Assembly: GCF_023078495.1 (NCBI RefSeq)
Contig: NZ_CP095742.1
Coordinates: 3,410,001 to 3,474,000, forward strand
Reading direction: 5' to 3'
DNA from: Luteibacter aegosomatissinici
GTDB lineage: Bacteria; Pseudomonadota; Gammaproteobacteria; Xanthomonadales; Rhodanobacteraceae
DNA length: 64,000 nt
Numbering within the stretch: the first letter of the stretch is position 1; every line of letters begins with the position of its first letter. The notes beneath the pieces were generated by a model. That model did not search any database. It saw only the letters and a program-made list of their open reading frames with translations, and was not told where the DNA came from. This document shows, piece after piece, positions 1-7,251 of this stretch. Both the position numbers and the translations under genes were made by a program.

Positions 1-2
1 TC

Positions 3-80
3 GTTTTCGCGCCTGCCCCAGGCGAGGCCGGCGTGCGCGTGTCGTTGCGAAACGACGCCGTGGATATCGCCTGCCCTTAA
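3..80 (+). CDS. 3' end of an unidentified upstream gene (partial)
   Basis: An open frame enters from the window edge and stops at TAA (78-80), ending in DAVDIACP. Its third codon positions are GC-rich like the neighbouring genes. It ends 21 bp before the cqsA-like start on the same strand, so the two could be cotranscribed. The visible 25 codons are too few to name a product, and the frame could also be chance. Confidence 0.35.
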   Translation, partial: VFAPAPGEAGVRVSLRNDAVDIACP

Positions 81-101
81 AGCCAACGAGAGAGAGCCCC
101 C

Positions 102-1361
102 ATGGAAAACGTTTCCGTCCTCCACCCCATCGTCAAGGCGCCGCAGCTACCCGAGTTCGTCCAGCGCCGGGTAGAACGATTTCACCGCGAACGCGTCGCC
201 ATCGACTGGGGTGGTCGTCACATTTTACGTGGCCGCAAGCCCGCCGCGCGCGACCTGATGCTACAGAGCAACGACTACCTTGCCATCGCTGGCCATCCGG
301 CCATCGTGGAAGCGCAACGCGCTGCGCTCGCCGCGGGTGGGCTGGGCATGATGATGTCCGCACTGTTCCAACAGGATGCCGACCAGCCCCTGCACCAGGC
401 GGAGGCCGAACTCGCGCGTGCCGTCGGCAGCGAGGACGGCATACTGGCCCAGTCCGGATTCGCCGCCAACGTGGGCCTCATCCAGTCCATCGCCGGGGAA
501 CGCGTCCCCGTGTACGTGGATATGCTGGCCCACGCGTCATTGTGGGAAGGCATCCGCAGCGCAGGCGCAAAGGCCGTGTCCATCCTGCATAACGATGTGC
601 AGCACCTGGAGCGGCAATTGCTGCGAAACGGGCCAGGCGTCATCGTGGTCGATAGCGTGTACAGCACCAACGGCAGCCTCGCTCCGCTGCGAGAAATCTC
701 AGAACTTTCGCAAGCGCATGGATGCGTCTTCGTCGTCGATGAATCGCATTCACTCGGCACGCACGGCATGCGTGGCGAAGGGCTCGTCGCCAGCCTTGGG
801 CTCAACGACCGCGTCCACTTCATCACCGCCAGCCTTGCCAAAGCCTATTGCTCGCGCGCCGGCTTCATCGCATGCACGACCCGGTTCAAGGACTACTTTG
901 GTTGCGAAGCATTGCCAGCCATCTTCAGTTCGTCGCTTCTTCCCCATGAACTCGCCGGGCTATCCGCTTCGCACAAGGTGATCCAGACCGAGACCTGGCG
1001 GCGCCAGCGCTTGCGCGACGTAACACGGTATGTACGCCGCGAACTCACTGCCATGGGCTACCCCATCGGCGACGGCACCGAGCAGATCATCGCCTTCGAA
1101 GCGGGCCAGGAAATCCTGACCGGCCACGTGCGCGATGTCATGGAGAAACATGGGGTGTTCGGCTCGGTGTTCAGCGCACCGGCAACGACAGTGAACCGCT
1201 CGCTGCTACGGCTGACCCTGAATGCCGGCATGGATGACCACGCCGTGCAGCACCTGCTGGATGCCTGCCGCAATGCGCGGGGCGAGATGAACCTGCCCGA
1301 GTGGAGCGCGAGCCGCCGGCTGCGCAAGGAGGAAGCCCGCGCCGCTGCCGAGGTGGCCTGA
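102..1361 (+). CDS. cqsA: CqsA/LqsA-type alpha-hydroxyketone autoinducer synthase
   Basis: This is a PLP-dependent fold-type I enzyme of the alpha-oxoamine synthase family, 419 aa. It is closer to Vibrio CqsA and Legionella LqsA than to KBL or BioF. Seen in the sequence: LQSNDYLA near residue 54, HASLWEG near 144, IVVDSVYST near 181, VDESHSLGTHG near 212, the PLP lysine at about K247 in TASLAKAY, and GVFGSVF near 351. All of these are CqsA landmarks. The family joins an acyl-CoA to an amino-acid-derived donor to make CAI-1 or LAI-1 type ketones used in quorum sensing. No CqsS/LqsS sensor or LqsR gene is visible. The gene faces a pirin/Mpo1-like pair that converges on it from the other strand. 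A GAGAGAG stretch precedes the ATG. A different small-molecule product remains possible. Confidence 0.85.
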   Translation: MENVSVLHPIVKAPQLPEFVQRRVERFHRERVAIDWGGRHILRGRKPAARDLMLQSNDYLAIAGHPAIVEAQRAALAAGGLGMMMSALFQQDADQPLHQAEAELARAVGSEDGILAQSGFAANVGLIQSIAGERVPVYVDMLAHASLWEGIRSAGAKAVSILHNDVQHLERQLLRNGPGVIVVDSVYSTNGSLAPLREISELSQAHGCVFVVDESHSLGTHGMRGEGLVASLGLNDRVHFITASLAKAYCSRAGFIACTTRFKDYFGCEALPAIFSSSLLPHELAGLSASHKVIQTETWRRQRLRDVTRYVRRELTAMGYPIGDGTEQIIAFEAGQEILTGHVRDVMEKHGVFGSVFSAPATTVNRSLLRLTLNAGMDDHAVQHLLDACRNARGEMNLPEWSASRRLRKEEARAAAEVA

Positions 1362-1387
1362 GGCTGCGCGGCGCGCGTCCGCCAGGT

Positions 1388-1693
1388 TCAGCGCAGCGTG
1401 ACGCGCCCGCGCAGGATGTCGCAAAACATGACCCAGTCACCCATCAGGCTGTAAAGCGGGTGCTTGAAGGTGGCTGGGCGGTTCTTCTCGAACACGAAGT
1501 GGCCGATCCATGCGAACCCATAGCCGCCCACCGGTGCAAGCCAGAGCCACGCCATGTGGCCGGTGGCGAAGGCAAGCAGGACGGCCACGATGACCAGCAA
1601 ACTGCCGGCGAAATGCAGCCGGCGGCAGCGCACGTCAGCGTGCTCGCCAAGGTAAAACGGATAGAACTCGCGAAACGTGGCGAAGGTACCCAT
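1388..1693 (-). CDS. Mpo1-like (DUF962) small membrane protein
   Basis: This 101-aa protein has two hydrophobic stretches (about residues 28-45 and 48-62) and the family core RRLHFAG ... GYGFAWIGHFVFEKNRPATF ... PLYSLMGDW. The family includes yeast Mpo1, an Fe(II)-dependent 2-hydroxy-fatty-acid dioxygenase of alpha-oxidation; the conserved histidines here (LHF, IGHF, FKHP) fit metal binding. The bacterial function is not established. A GGAG lies 6 nt before the ATG. It starts 13 bp after the pirin stop on the same strand, so the two probably form an operon. Its 3' end converges on the cqsA-like gene with a 26-bp gap. Confidence 0.8.
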   Translation of the reverse strand: MGTFATFREFYPFYLGEHADVRCRRLHFAGSLLVIVAVLLAFATGHMAWLWLAPVGGYGFAWIGHFVFEKNRPATFKHPLYSLMGDWVMFCDILRGRVTLR

Positions 1694-1706
1694 GGAAGGC
1701 TCCGCG

Positions 1707-2582
1707 TCAGTACGTAGGAAGTGGGATCCGCTCGTGCTCGTCGCCGGGTACGACCGGGAAGCGCCCGGCCCGGTTGTTCCAGTCGGCCTTGGCCTGCTCG
1801 ATCAGGTCCTTTGAGCTGGCAACGAAATTCCACCACAGGTGGCGCTCGCCATCGAGTGGCGCACCACCGAAAAGCATCACGAGGGAATCCTGCGTTGCTT
1901 CAAGCACCGGCGGTTCGCCATCGTGCGCGACGGCCATGTCGAGTGCATTGAGTTCGAGGCCTCCAAAGCTTGCAGCCCCTTCCACCACATACGCACCCCA
2001 TTCGGCGTGCTGCGCTGGCATGGGCAACCGCGCGCCCGCCTTGAGCCGCGCCTCGACAAAGAACATCGGCGCGAAGACGCGTACTGGCGATATCGCACCA
2101 AACGCATCGCCGGCGATTACGACAAGGCGCCCACCTTCGACATCCACCTTGGGTAGCGCAGCCGCGGGGTGATGATGGAATTCCGGTGCCATATCTTCGT
2201 GGGTCTTCGGCAGCGCAACCCACACCTGGATGCCGTGCAGCTTCTGGCCACGGTGGCGTTCATCGGGCGGCGTGCGTTCGGAATGCGCGATGCCGCGTCC
2301 GGCGGTCATCCAGTTCACGTCACCTGGATGGATATCGACGTTGCTACCCAGGCTGTCGCGGTGCCGGATCGCGCCATCGAACAGCCACGTCACGGTGGCC
2401 AAACCGATGTGCGGATGCGGCCGGACATCCATGCCGGTGTCTTCGCTGAAATCGGCCGGGCCCATCTGGTCGAAGAATACAAAGGGACCCACGTGGCGTG
2501 CCTTCAGGTGGGGCAACATGCGGCGCACCTTGAAGCCATCGCCCAGGTCGCGCGGTTTGCCGTCGATGAATTCGGTGGTCAT
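1707..2582 (-). CDS. Pirin family protein
   Basis: This is a bicupin of the pirin family, 291 aa from the chosen ATG. The N-terminal cupin keeps the iron ligands of human pirin in almost the same register: H56 and H58 in RPHPHIG, then H100 and E102 in GRGIAHSER. The C-terminal cupin (about residues 170-280) lacks metal ligands, as usual. Bacterial pirins are variously linked to quercetin dioxygenase activity or to metabolic regulation, so no substrate is assigned. The frame is open 35 codons further upstream, but GGAG sits 8 nt before the ATG at 2582 and the protein aligns from there. The DUF962 gene follows 13 bp downstream. Confidence 0.88.
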   Translation of the reverse strand: MTTEFIDGKPRDLGDGFKVRRMLPHLKARHVGPFVFFDQMGPADFSEDTGMDVRPHPHIGLATVTWLFDGAIRHRDSLGSNVDIHPGDVNWMTAGRGIAHSERTPPDERHRGQKLHGIQVWVALPKTHEDMAPEFHHHPAAALPKVDVEGGRLVVIAGDAFGAISPVRVFAPMFFVEARLKAGARLPMPAQHAEWGAYVVEGAASFGGLELNALDMAVAHDGEPPVLEATQDSLVMLFGGAPLDGERHLWWNFVASSKDLIEQAKADWNNRAGRFPVVPGDEHERIPLPTY

Positions 2583-2655
2583 GGCAGGGCTCCGTTGATC
2601 ACGCACGCAGCGTAACGCATGCGTGGTCACCTGCCTTGCACGTTCGGCAGGCGGT

Positions 2656-3507
2656 TCAGCCGAGCCACTCGGCGATACGCGTGGCAATGCGAGCAGGCGC
2701 CTTCATCCAGGCGAAATGGTCCGCCTTCGCACCATCGAGGTCTTCCGGGCCGATCACATCCAGCGTCTGTGCTGCACGGGGCATCTTATCGAGAAGAAAG
2801 CGTAGCGAGGGCTCGGGGCCAAGCCAATCGTCGCGCAGCCGCAAGGCGAGCACCGGCGCACGCTGCCCGGACATGGCAGCTTCTACGTCCAGGCCCATTC
2901 CCCGGGCGGCATAGCGCCCGGTTCTACCGCTGCGCGCCCAATCCGCAATGACACCGCGCGCCTCGTTTCCGCCGAAGCCAATCTGTCGGCCTGGCAGGCG
3001 GCCAACGATGCTGGCCAGCAACGGCGCGGCCACGTACGCCAGGCCTACCCAGGGGTGGAAGCGACGCCAGTACGGCGAGCCGCTGGCGACCAGCACGATA
3101 CCTTTGACGGCCTCGACGTGGATCGAAGCAAGGATCGTGGCGAGCTGCCCGCCAAGGCTGTGTCCGCCCACATAGAGCGGGATGGCCGGGAACGTCTTCG
3201 CCATGGCCGTGAGGCTGGCTGGCAGGTCATCCCCAAGCAGTTCGCGATACCCCCAGTTGCACTGCCGGCTCGCCCGCTGGTCGCTCGAGCCGTGCCCGCG
3301 CCACTCGTGGATGCCCACGGCGATGCCCTGCTGCGTGAGGGCGCTGGCCAGGACTTCGTAATGTCGGGCTGCCACCCCAAGCGCGGGAACCCACAACACG
3401 CAGGCGCGCGGCGTACCCGTGGGGTGAAACAAAAGCAGGTCGGCGCGCGCACCATCCGTCATGCGCAGCGGTATCGCCGCGCGCGTTGCTTCCACCGGTT
3501 CACTCAT
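2656..3507 (-). CDS. Alpha/beta hydrolase (serine hydrolase)
   Basis: This is an alpha/beta-hydrolase-fold protein of 283 aa. The nucleophile elbow GGHSLGGQ places the serine at about residue 117. The oxyanion region WVPALGVAARHY and the motif EWRGHGSSD are typical of the YheT/monoglyceride-lipase-like branch. A C-terminal histidine (KADHFAW) could complete the triad. The frame is open to 3579, but those 24 extra codons run through the cold-shock gene's terminator hairpin (3536-3566), so the ATG at 3507 is chosen. The pirin gene begins 73 bp downstream on the same strand. The substrate is unknown. Confidence 0.8.
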   Translation of the reverse strand: MSEPVEATRAAIPLRMTDGARADLLLFHPTGTPRACVLWVPALGVAARHYEVLASALTQQGIAVGIHEWRGHGSSDQRASRQCNWGYRELLGDDLPASLTAMAKTFPAIPLYVGGHSLGGQLATILASIHVEAVKGIVLVASGSPYWRRFHPWVGLAYVAAPLLASIVGRLPGRQIGFGGNEARGVIADWARSGRTGRYAARGMGLDVEAAMSGQRAPVLALRLRDDWLGPEPSLRFLLDKMPRAAQTLDVIGPEDLDGAKADHFAWMKAPARIATRIAEWLG

Positions 3508-3535
3508 GCGTTTCACGAGTCCCTGAAAATGGAAA

Positions 3536-3566
3536 GGCTCCTCCGGCGACAGGGGCCGGAGGAGCC
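3536..3566 (-). terminator. Rho-independent terminator of the first cold-shock gene
   Basis: A perfect 12-bp stem (3536-3547 with 3555-3566, arm GGCTCCTCCGGC) has a 7-nt loop. On the reverse strand it is followed by TTTCCATTTT. It lies 45 bp after the csp stop at 3611 and just upstream of the hydrolase start. Confidence 0.85.
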
Positions 3567-3610
3567 AAGGTTCTTTCAACGCTGACTGGACGATGCCAGC
3601 CGCAAAGGCT

Positions 3611-3814
3611 TTACTTCGGCACGACGTTGTCGGCCTGCGGGCCCTTCTGGCCCTGGGTCACTTCGTACTCAACCTTCTGGCCTTCCTGGAGGGACTTGAA
3701 CCCGTTGCCCTGGATGGAACGGAAATGCACGAAAACGTCGGGGCCACCACCGTCCTGGGTGATGAAGCCGAAACCCTTCGCATCGTTGAACCACTTCACC
3801 GTACCTGTTGCCAT
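3611..3814 (-). CDS. Cold-shock domain protein (CspA family)
   Basis: This is a 67-aa single cold-shock domain, the usual length. Both nucleic-acid-binding motifs are present: RNP1-like KGFGFITQ (about residues 15-22) and RNP2-like VFVHF (about 29-33). Such proteins bind single-stranded RNA and DNA and act as RNA chaperones. The ATG at 3814 is preceded by GAGGTG; the frame is open 37 codons further upstream, but that part is the leader. It is a paralogue of the gene at 4153-4362, on the same strand, each with its own leader and terminator. Confidence 0.95.
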   Translation of the reverse strand: MATGTVKWFNDAKGFGFITQDGGGPDVFVHFRSIQGNGFKSLQEGQKVEYEVTQGQKGPQADNVVPK

Positions 3815-3957
3815 CACACACACCTCTAGACTCGCACTCGAAAACCCGGCTCGAAAAGCCGGCGACTTACTGGGCATGCAGGACCGGGTGAGGCGATGGA
3901 GCGTGATCAACGAACGCGCGCACATCGGGTCACTCGCGTGACCGCGCAGACACAGTA
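3815..3957 (-). promoter_or_regulatory. Long 5' leader of csp gene 1, shared with csp gene 2
   Basis: The predicted transcript leader is about 143 nt, close to the long leader of E. coli cspA. In transcript order it contains TGACCCGATG (3932-3923), TGATCACG (3909-3902), CATCGC (3898-3893) and CCAGTAAG (3873-3866), then a hairpin CCGGCT/AGCCGG (3862-3846). The same four blocks and a hairpin of different sequence occur before csp gene 2. Unrelated stem sequences at the same place suggest selection for RNA structure. The transcription start is inferred from the -10 box, not measured. Confidence 0.6.
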
Positions 3958-3963
3958 CGAGTG

Positions 3964-4007
3964 ATCATAACCACATTCGGCGAGGATTCTGTAGGGGAAT
4001 GCCTACA
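3964..4007 (-). promoter_or_regulatory. Candidate promoter and operator of csp gene 1
   Basis: TATGAT on the reverse strand (3969-3964) is a good -10 box and sits in the same context (GGTTATGATC) as the csp gene 2 box (GGTATGATC). The -35 region is poor. An inverted repeat TGTAGG-6-CCTACA (3990-4007) overlaps the expected -35 position and may bind a regulator. The rest of 4008-4100 shows no gene. Confidence 0.4.
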
Positions 4008-4102
4008 TAGGACGTTTTTTTGACACCCATCACGCACGTAGGCGTGAAGGAAACGCGAAATCAGGGATTTTCCTAGGAGCGCAGCGGAAATCTCGCGCAA
4101 AA

Positions 4103-4128
4103 AAAAGCCCGGCTTGCGCCGGGCTTTT
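4103..4128 (-). terminator. Rho-independent terminator of csp gene 2
   Basis: The stem AAAAGCCCGGC/GCCGGGCTTTT has a TTGC loop and T-runs on both strands. It lies 25 bp after the csp gene 2 stop (4153), so it most likely ends that transcript and shields csp gene 1. Confidence 0.85.
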
Positions 4129-4152
4129 CATTCAGACGGGTTGTCCGAAGGC

Positions 4153-4362
4153 TTAGGCCTTCTGGACTTCCTCAGCCTGCAGGCCCTTCTGGCCGTTGAC
4201 AACCTTGAAGGAGACCTTCTCGCCTTCGGCCAGCGACTTGAAGCCGTTGCCCTGGATGGCGCGGAAATGGACGAAAACGTCCGGGCCGTTCTCACGCGAG
4301 ATGAAGCCGAAGCCCTTCGCGTCGTTGAACCACTTCACGGTGCCGATTTCACGATCCGACAT
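4153..4362 (-). CDS. Cold-shock domain protein (CspA family), second copy
   Basis: This 69-aa cold-shock domain carries KGFGFISR (RNP1-like) and VFVHF (RNP2-like), plus the core [14 protein letters not shown] shared with the neighbouring copy. The ATG at 4362 has GGAG 9 nt upstream; the frame opens 14 codons earlier in the leader. Its role as an RNA chaperone is inferred from the family. The long leader and the separate terminator suggest it is regulated independently of its paralogue. Confidence 0.95.
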   Translation of the reverse strand: MSDREIGTVKWFNDAKGFGFISRENGPDVFVHFRAIQGNGFKSLAEGEKVSFKVVNGQKGLQAEEVQKA

Positions 4363-4521
4363 ATGTAACACTCCAAACGGAATAACTAATTGAATAACCA
4401 GCAACTTTTAGACAGTTGCCGCTTACTGGTGTGCAAGGAAACGCGAGGAGCGAAGCGATGTGGCAGATCCGTGATCAGCGGCATCGGGTCAACGGAACTC
4501 TATGACCCCGGCAAACACAGC
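4363..4521 (-). promoter_or_regulatory. Long 5' leader of csp gene 2
   Basis: The predicted leader is about 159 nt. It repeats the blocks seen before csp gene 1 in the same order: TGACCCGATG (4491-4482), TGATCACG (4477-4470), CATCGC (4460-4455) and CCAGTAAG (4429-4422). These are followed 2 nt later by a hairpin GCAACT/AGTTGC (4419-4401). The stem differs from the csp gene 1 stem, but the pairing is kept. No gene was seen in 4363-4701 apart from this leader and promoter. Confidence 0.6.
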
Positions 4522-4527
4522 GGGCGG

Positions 4528-4533
4528 ATCATA
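4528..4533 (-). promoter_or_regulatory. Candidate -10 box of csp gene 2
   Basis: TATGAT on the reverse strand, in the context GGTATGATC, matches the csp gene 1 box. No convincing -35 hexamer is seen 16-18 bp upstream. Confidence 0.4.
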
Positions 4534-4701
4534 CCTGTCCCCGCGGAAAATAGCGATGGAGCGCTTTGCCCTCATTTCCCGTTCGTGCTAACGCAATAAC
4601 GTTACGTTCACCCGCCATCGGGCAAATCGTTGGTCGCGTCGCACCCCCCGGTGCGATTTGGCCCACCATCGACCAAGGCTCCGCAAGGGGGACCTACCAC
4701 C

Positions 4702-5172
4702 ATGAAGACCATCCTGAACCGCATTGCCCCGCTGGCCTTCTGCGCCATCGCCCTCGCTGCCTGCTCGGACAACAAGCCCAAGCCCAGCACCACCCAGACC
4801 GTGACGGCCACGCCATCGTCGACCTCGCGAACCGCGACCACCACCGTCACGAGCGTACCCGCGTCCAGGAAGACGACCAGCCCCGCCAGCCCCGCCGCCA
4901 AGGGCGGCCCCCTGCCTAACAGCACGGGGATCGCCGCGTGTGACGAGTACCTGGCGAGCTACAAGAGCTGCCACCTGGCGGCAGGCGTCTTTTCGCGCGA
5001 CCAGATCGAACCCCGCTACGAAATGATGCGTGAGAGCCTGCTGCGCCAGTCGCAGGATCCCGACATGCGTGACCAGTTGCAGAACCGCTGTGTGTCGCTG
5101 TCGACGCAGCTGAAGGATGCCCTCCACGGCAAATCGTGCGCCGATACCCCCGCCCCCGCCTCCACGCGCTGA
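4702..5172 (+). CDS. Small Thr/Ser/Pro-rich lipoprotein of unknown function
   Basis: This is a 156-aa lipoprotein. The signal MKTILNRIAPLAFCAIALAA ends in the lipobox LAAC, so the cysteine at about residue 21 would be lipidated and the protein anchored in the envelope. A low-complexity linker rich in T, S, P and K (about 25-75) follows. A compact C-terminal part has four cysteines (ACDEYL, SCHL, RCVS, KSC) that could form two disulfides in the periplasm. AAGGGGGA precedes the ATG at 4702, which is preferred over an upstream in-frame ATG. It ends back to back with the ycaQ-like gene (stops adjacent, opposite strands). No family was recognised. Confidence 0.75.
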   Translation: MKTILNRIAPLAFCAIALAACSDNKPKPSTTQTVTATPSSTSRTATTTVTSVPASRKTTSPASPAAKGGPLPNSTGIAACDEYLASYKSCHLAAGVFSRDQIEPRYEMMRESLLRQSQDPDMRDQLQNRCVSLSTQLKDALHGKSCADTPAPASTR

Positions 5173-6441
5173 TCAGCCCGCGCAGGCCAGTTTGAGTTGG
5201 GTGCGCAATCCTTTCGGTTGCGCACCTTCCACGGCAACGCGCGGCGTGCCATGCCATGCCGCGCATTCACATATCGCCGCTGCGATGCCCTCCACCAGGG
5301 CGGGTGAGAGGGGCACTCCCTCCTCCAGCCAAACACCCAATACCTGGAACAACCCGGCACTGCGGTGCGCCTTCGCATCCAGCCGCCCCACCAGGCGCCC
5401 ACGGTGCAGTATGGGTAGCGCGTAGTAACCGTAGCGCCGCTTCGCGGCCGGCGTGTAACACTCGATCGTGTATTCGAAGCCGAACAGCTCGAGCGCCCGC
5501 GTGCGATCCCATATCACCGGGTCGAACGGCGATAGCAACGTCGTGCGCGTGGCGCGCAATGCGTTCGCGGCCGCCTTCTCCAGCAGGCCAACATGGCTCT
5601 CATGCACGTACGCCGGTTCGTCCCAACCATCCACGTCCACCCGCAACAGCGTGCCCTGGGCAAGCAAGGGCTCGAGTTCCGCGTCGGTGACCCTGGGCTT
5701 GAGGCGGTAATAGTCCGCGATCCACCGCGCCGGCGCGATGCCGAGCGCCTGGACGCTTCGCGCAATGAAATGCGCGCGCACCGTGTTCTCGTCCAACGTG
5801 CCCGCGGACGGCGGCTCGGGCCAACGTGCGACCACGCGTTCGGCCAGGTCATACACGCGCTGAAAGCGTTCGCGCCGGAGCACCATGAGCTTGCCCAGCG
5901 CGAACCATGCCTCCAGCCATTTCTTTTCAGGCTTCCAACCCCACCAGCCCTTGCTTGCCGGTGTGTCACGTTCGAAATCCGACGCCATGAGCGGCCCTTC
6001 CGTACGAATGCGCTCAAGCAGCGCATCCATGTCGGCCCGCGCTTCGGCGTGCGTGCGCTCGGCGAGTTTCTGTGCCCAGTGGCCTGCGCGCCCCAGCCGG
6101 TAGTCGCGGTGGTAATGGAATTCACCGGCGGGTACGAACGAAGCCTCGTGGGCCCACGCTTCGGCAAGCTGCCCGTCGGCCAACGCGTTGTCGAGCCATT
6201 CGTTGCGATAGCTGCCCAGGCGCGAGAACAGCACCATGTAAGGGCTTCGAGCGACCACATTGATCGTATCGATCTGAAGCATGCCCATCCGCGCGATCGT
6301 TGCCGCCACGTCCGCTTTTCGCGCCTTGCGCGTGGCGCGCTTCAGCAGGCCCTGCGCCTCCAGGTGCAGCAACTGGGCGGAACGGTGCGAAAGGCGAAAC
6401 ACGGGGCCTGTGGAGGGATCGTCGGATACGCGTGACGCCAC
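5173..6441 (-). CDS. YcaQ-type winged-helix DNA glycosylase (crosslink repair)
   Basis: This is a protein of the AlkZ/YcaQ (HTH_42) family, 422 aa, made of winged-helix modules. Known members unhook DNA interstrand crosslinks and remove alkylated bases. The catalytic QxD motif of the YcaQ subgroup is visible as LQIDTINVV (Q56, D58); the AlkZ subgroup has QxQ instead. Other family blocks are RSPYMVLFSRLG, FVPAGEFHYHRDYR, LLSPFDPVIWDR and YGYYALPILHRGRLVGRLD. The start is GTG (6441) with AAGG upstream. It converges with the lipoprotein gene with no gap. It looks like a single-gene unit. Confidence 0.85.
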   Translation of the reverse strand: MASRVSDDPSTGPVFRLSHRSAQLLHLEAQGLLKRATRKARKADVAATIARMGMLQIDTINVVARSPYMVLFSRLGSYRNEWLDNALADGQLAEAWAHEASFVPAGEFHYHRDYRLGRAGHWAQKLAERTHAEARADMDALLERIRTEGPLMASDFERDTPASKGWWGWKPEKKWLEAWFALGKLMVLRRERFQRVYDLAERVVARWPEPPSAGTLDENTVRAHFIARSVQALGIAPARWIADYYRLKPRVTDAELEPLLAQGTLLRVDVDGWDEPAYVHESHVGLLEKAAANALRATRTTLLSPFDPVIWDRTRALELFGFEYTIECYTPAAKRRYGYYALPILHRGRLVGRLDAKAHRSAGLFQVLGVWLEEGVPLSPALVEGIAAAICECAAWHGTPRVAVEGAQPKGLRTQLKLACAG

Positions 6442-6555
6442 GGTGGAGGCCTTCTGGCAGTTGGGCCACCATTAAATCGTTCCTTGCTAGCGTCGGCAAC
6501 GATGTCACGGGCCGCGCCCGTTATGCCCCACCACGCTCACGAGAGGAGGCTTTCG

Positions 6556-7107
6556 ATGAAGATGCAAGTACGCGCCGTTGCCCTGGGCGCTTCGCTGCTG
6601 CTGGCAGGCACGGCGTTCGCCCAGACCGTTCCCGCCGACCAGACTCCGCCGCCTCCCCCGCCCGGCCAGACCCTGCCCACGGATCCGTCGCAAGCACTGC
6701 CGCCCCCGCCACCTGGCGAGGCAACGCCACCGCCCCCGCCGGCCGGTAACGCGGGCATGCCACCACCGGCAGCGGGCGCACCGCCTCCGCCCCCGCCGCC
6801 GCCCGCGCCACCGGCTCCCCCGGCCCCGGGTGATACGGGCGCTGCCGGCATGACCAGCGGTACGTCGATGGCGACGCCGCAGGGTCAGGTGCAGGTCAAT
6901 AGCGGGCCGGCCGCCCCCAAACCGGCCGGCCCGCCCCCCGATTTCAAGACGCTTTCGGGCGGCAAGGGTTACATCACGGCCGAACAGGCATCGGCCTACC
7001 CGCTGCTGGCGAACGACTTCCAGTACGCCGACAGCAACCGCGATGGGCGCATCAGCAAGGCCGAGTACACGAAGTGGGTGGCCCATTCGGGTGCGGGTAG
7101 CCAGTAA
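6556..7107 (+). CDS. Secreted proline-rich EF-hand protein
   Basis: This 183-aa protein has a signal peptide (about residues 1-22, ending TAFAQ). A long proline-rich segment with runs of up to nine prolines (about 25-95) follows, then a Gly/Ala linker and a C-terminal EF-hand. The loop DSNRDGRISKAE has the canonical ligands D1, N3, D5, S9 and E12. The preceding GGKGYITAEQAS looks like the half of a second, degenerate loop. Such proteins bind calcium in the periplasm or outside the cell; no more specific role can be given. GAGAGGAGG precedes the ATG at 6556. A hairpin follows the stop. Confidence 0.8.
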   Translation: MKMQVRAVALGASLLLAGTAFAQTVPADQTPPPPPPGQTLPTDPSQALPPPPPGEATPPPPPAGNAGMPPPAAGAPPPPPPPPAPPAPPAPGDTGAAGMTSGTSMATPQGQVQVNSGPAAPKPAGPPPDFKTLSGGKGYITAEQASAYPLLANDFQYADSNRDGRISKAEYTKWVAHSGAGSQ

Positions 7108-7118
7108 CGCGTAACGGA

Positions 7119-7153
7119 GCAGGCGGGATTCGGTATCGCCGATTCCCGCTTGC
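7119..7153 (+). terminator. Hairpin after the EF-hand gene, possible terminator
   Basis: Arms 7119-7133 and 7139-7153 pair with about one mismatch around a 5-nt loop, 12 bp after the stop. The downstream sequence (TTGCCTTCCTG) is only weakly T-rich, so termination is uncertain. Confidence 0.4.
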
Positions 7154-7251
7154 CTTCCTGAACGAATGGGACGCTTGCACGCGCCCCATACATTTGCGGC
7201 GGATACACTCGCGGCTTGCCGCCAGGGCGGACGGCCAAGGAGTATCACCGC

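Noticed and set aside
3508-3579. Longer N-terminus for the alpha/beta hydrolase
   Set aside because: These codons lie in the cold-shock terminator hairpin, and the family starts later.
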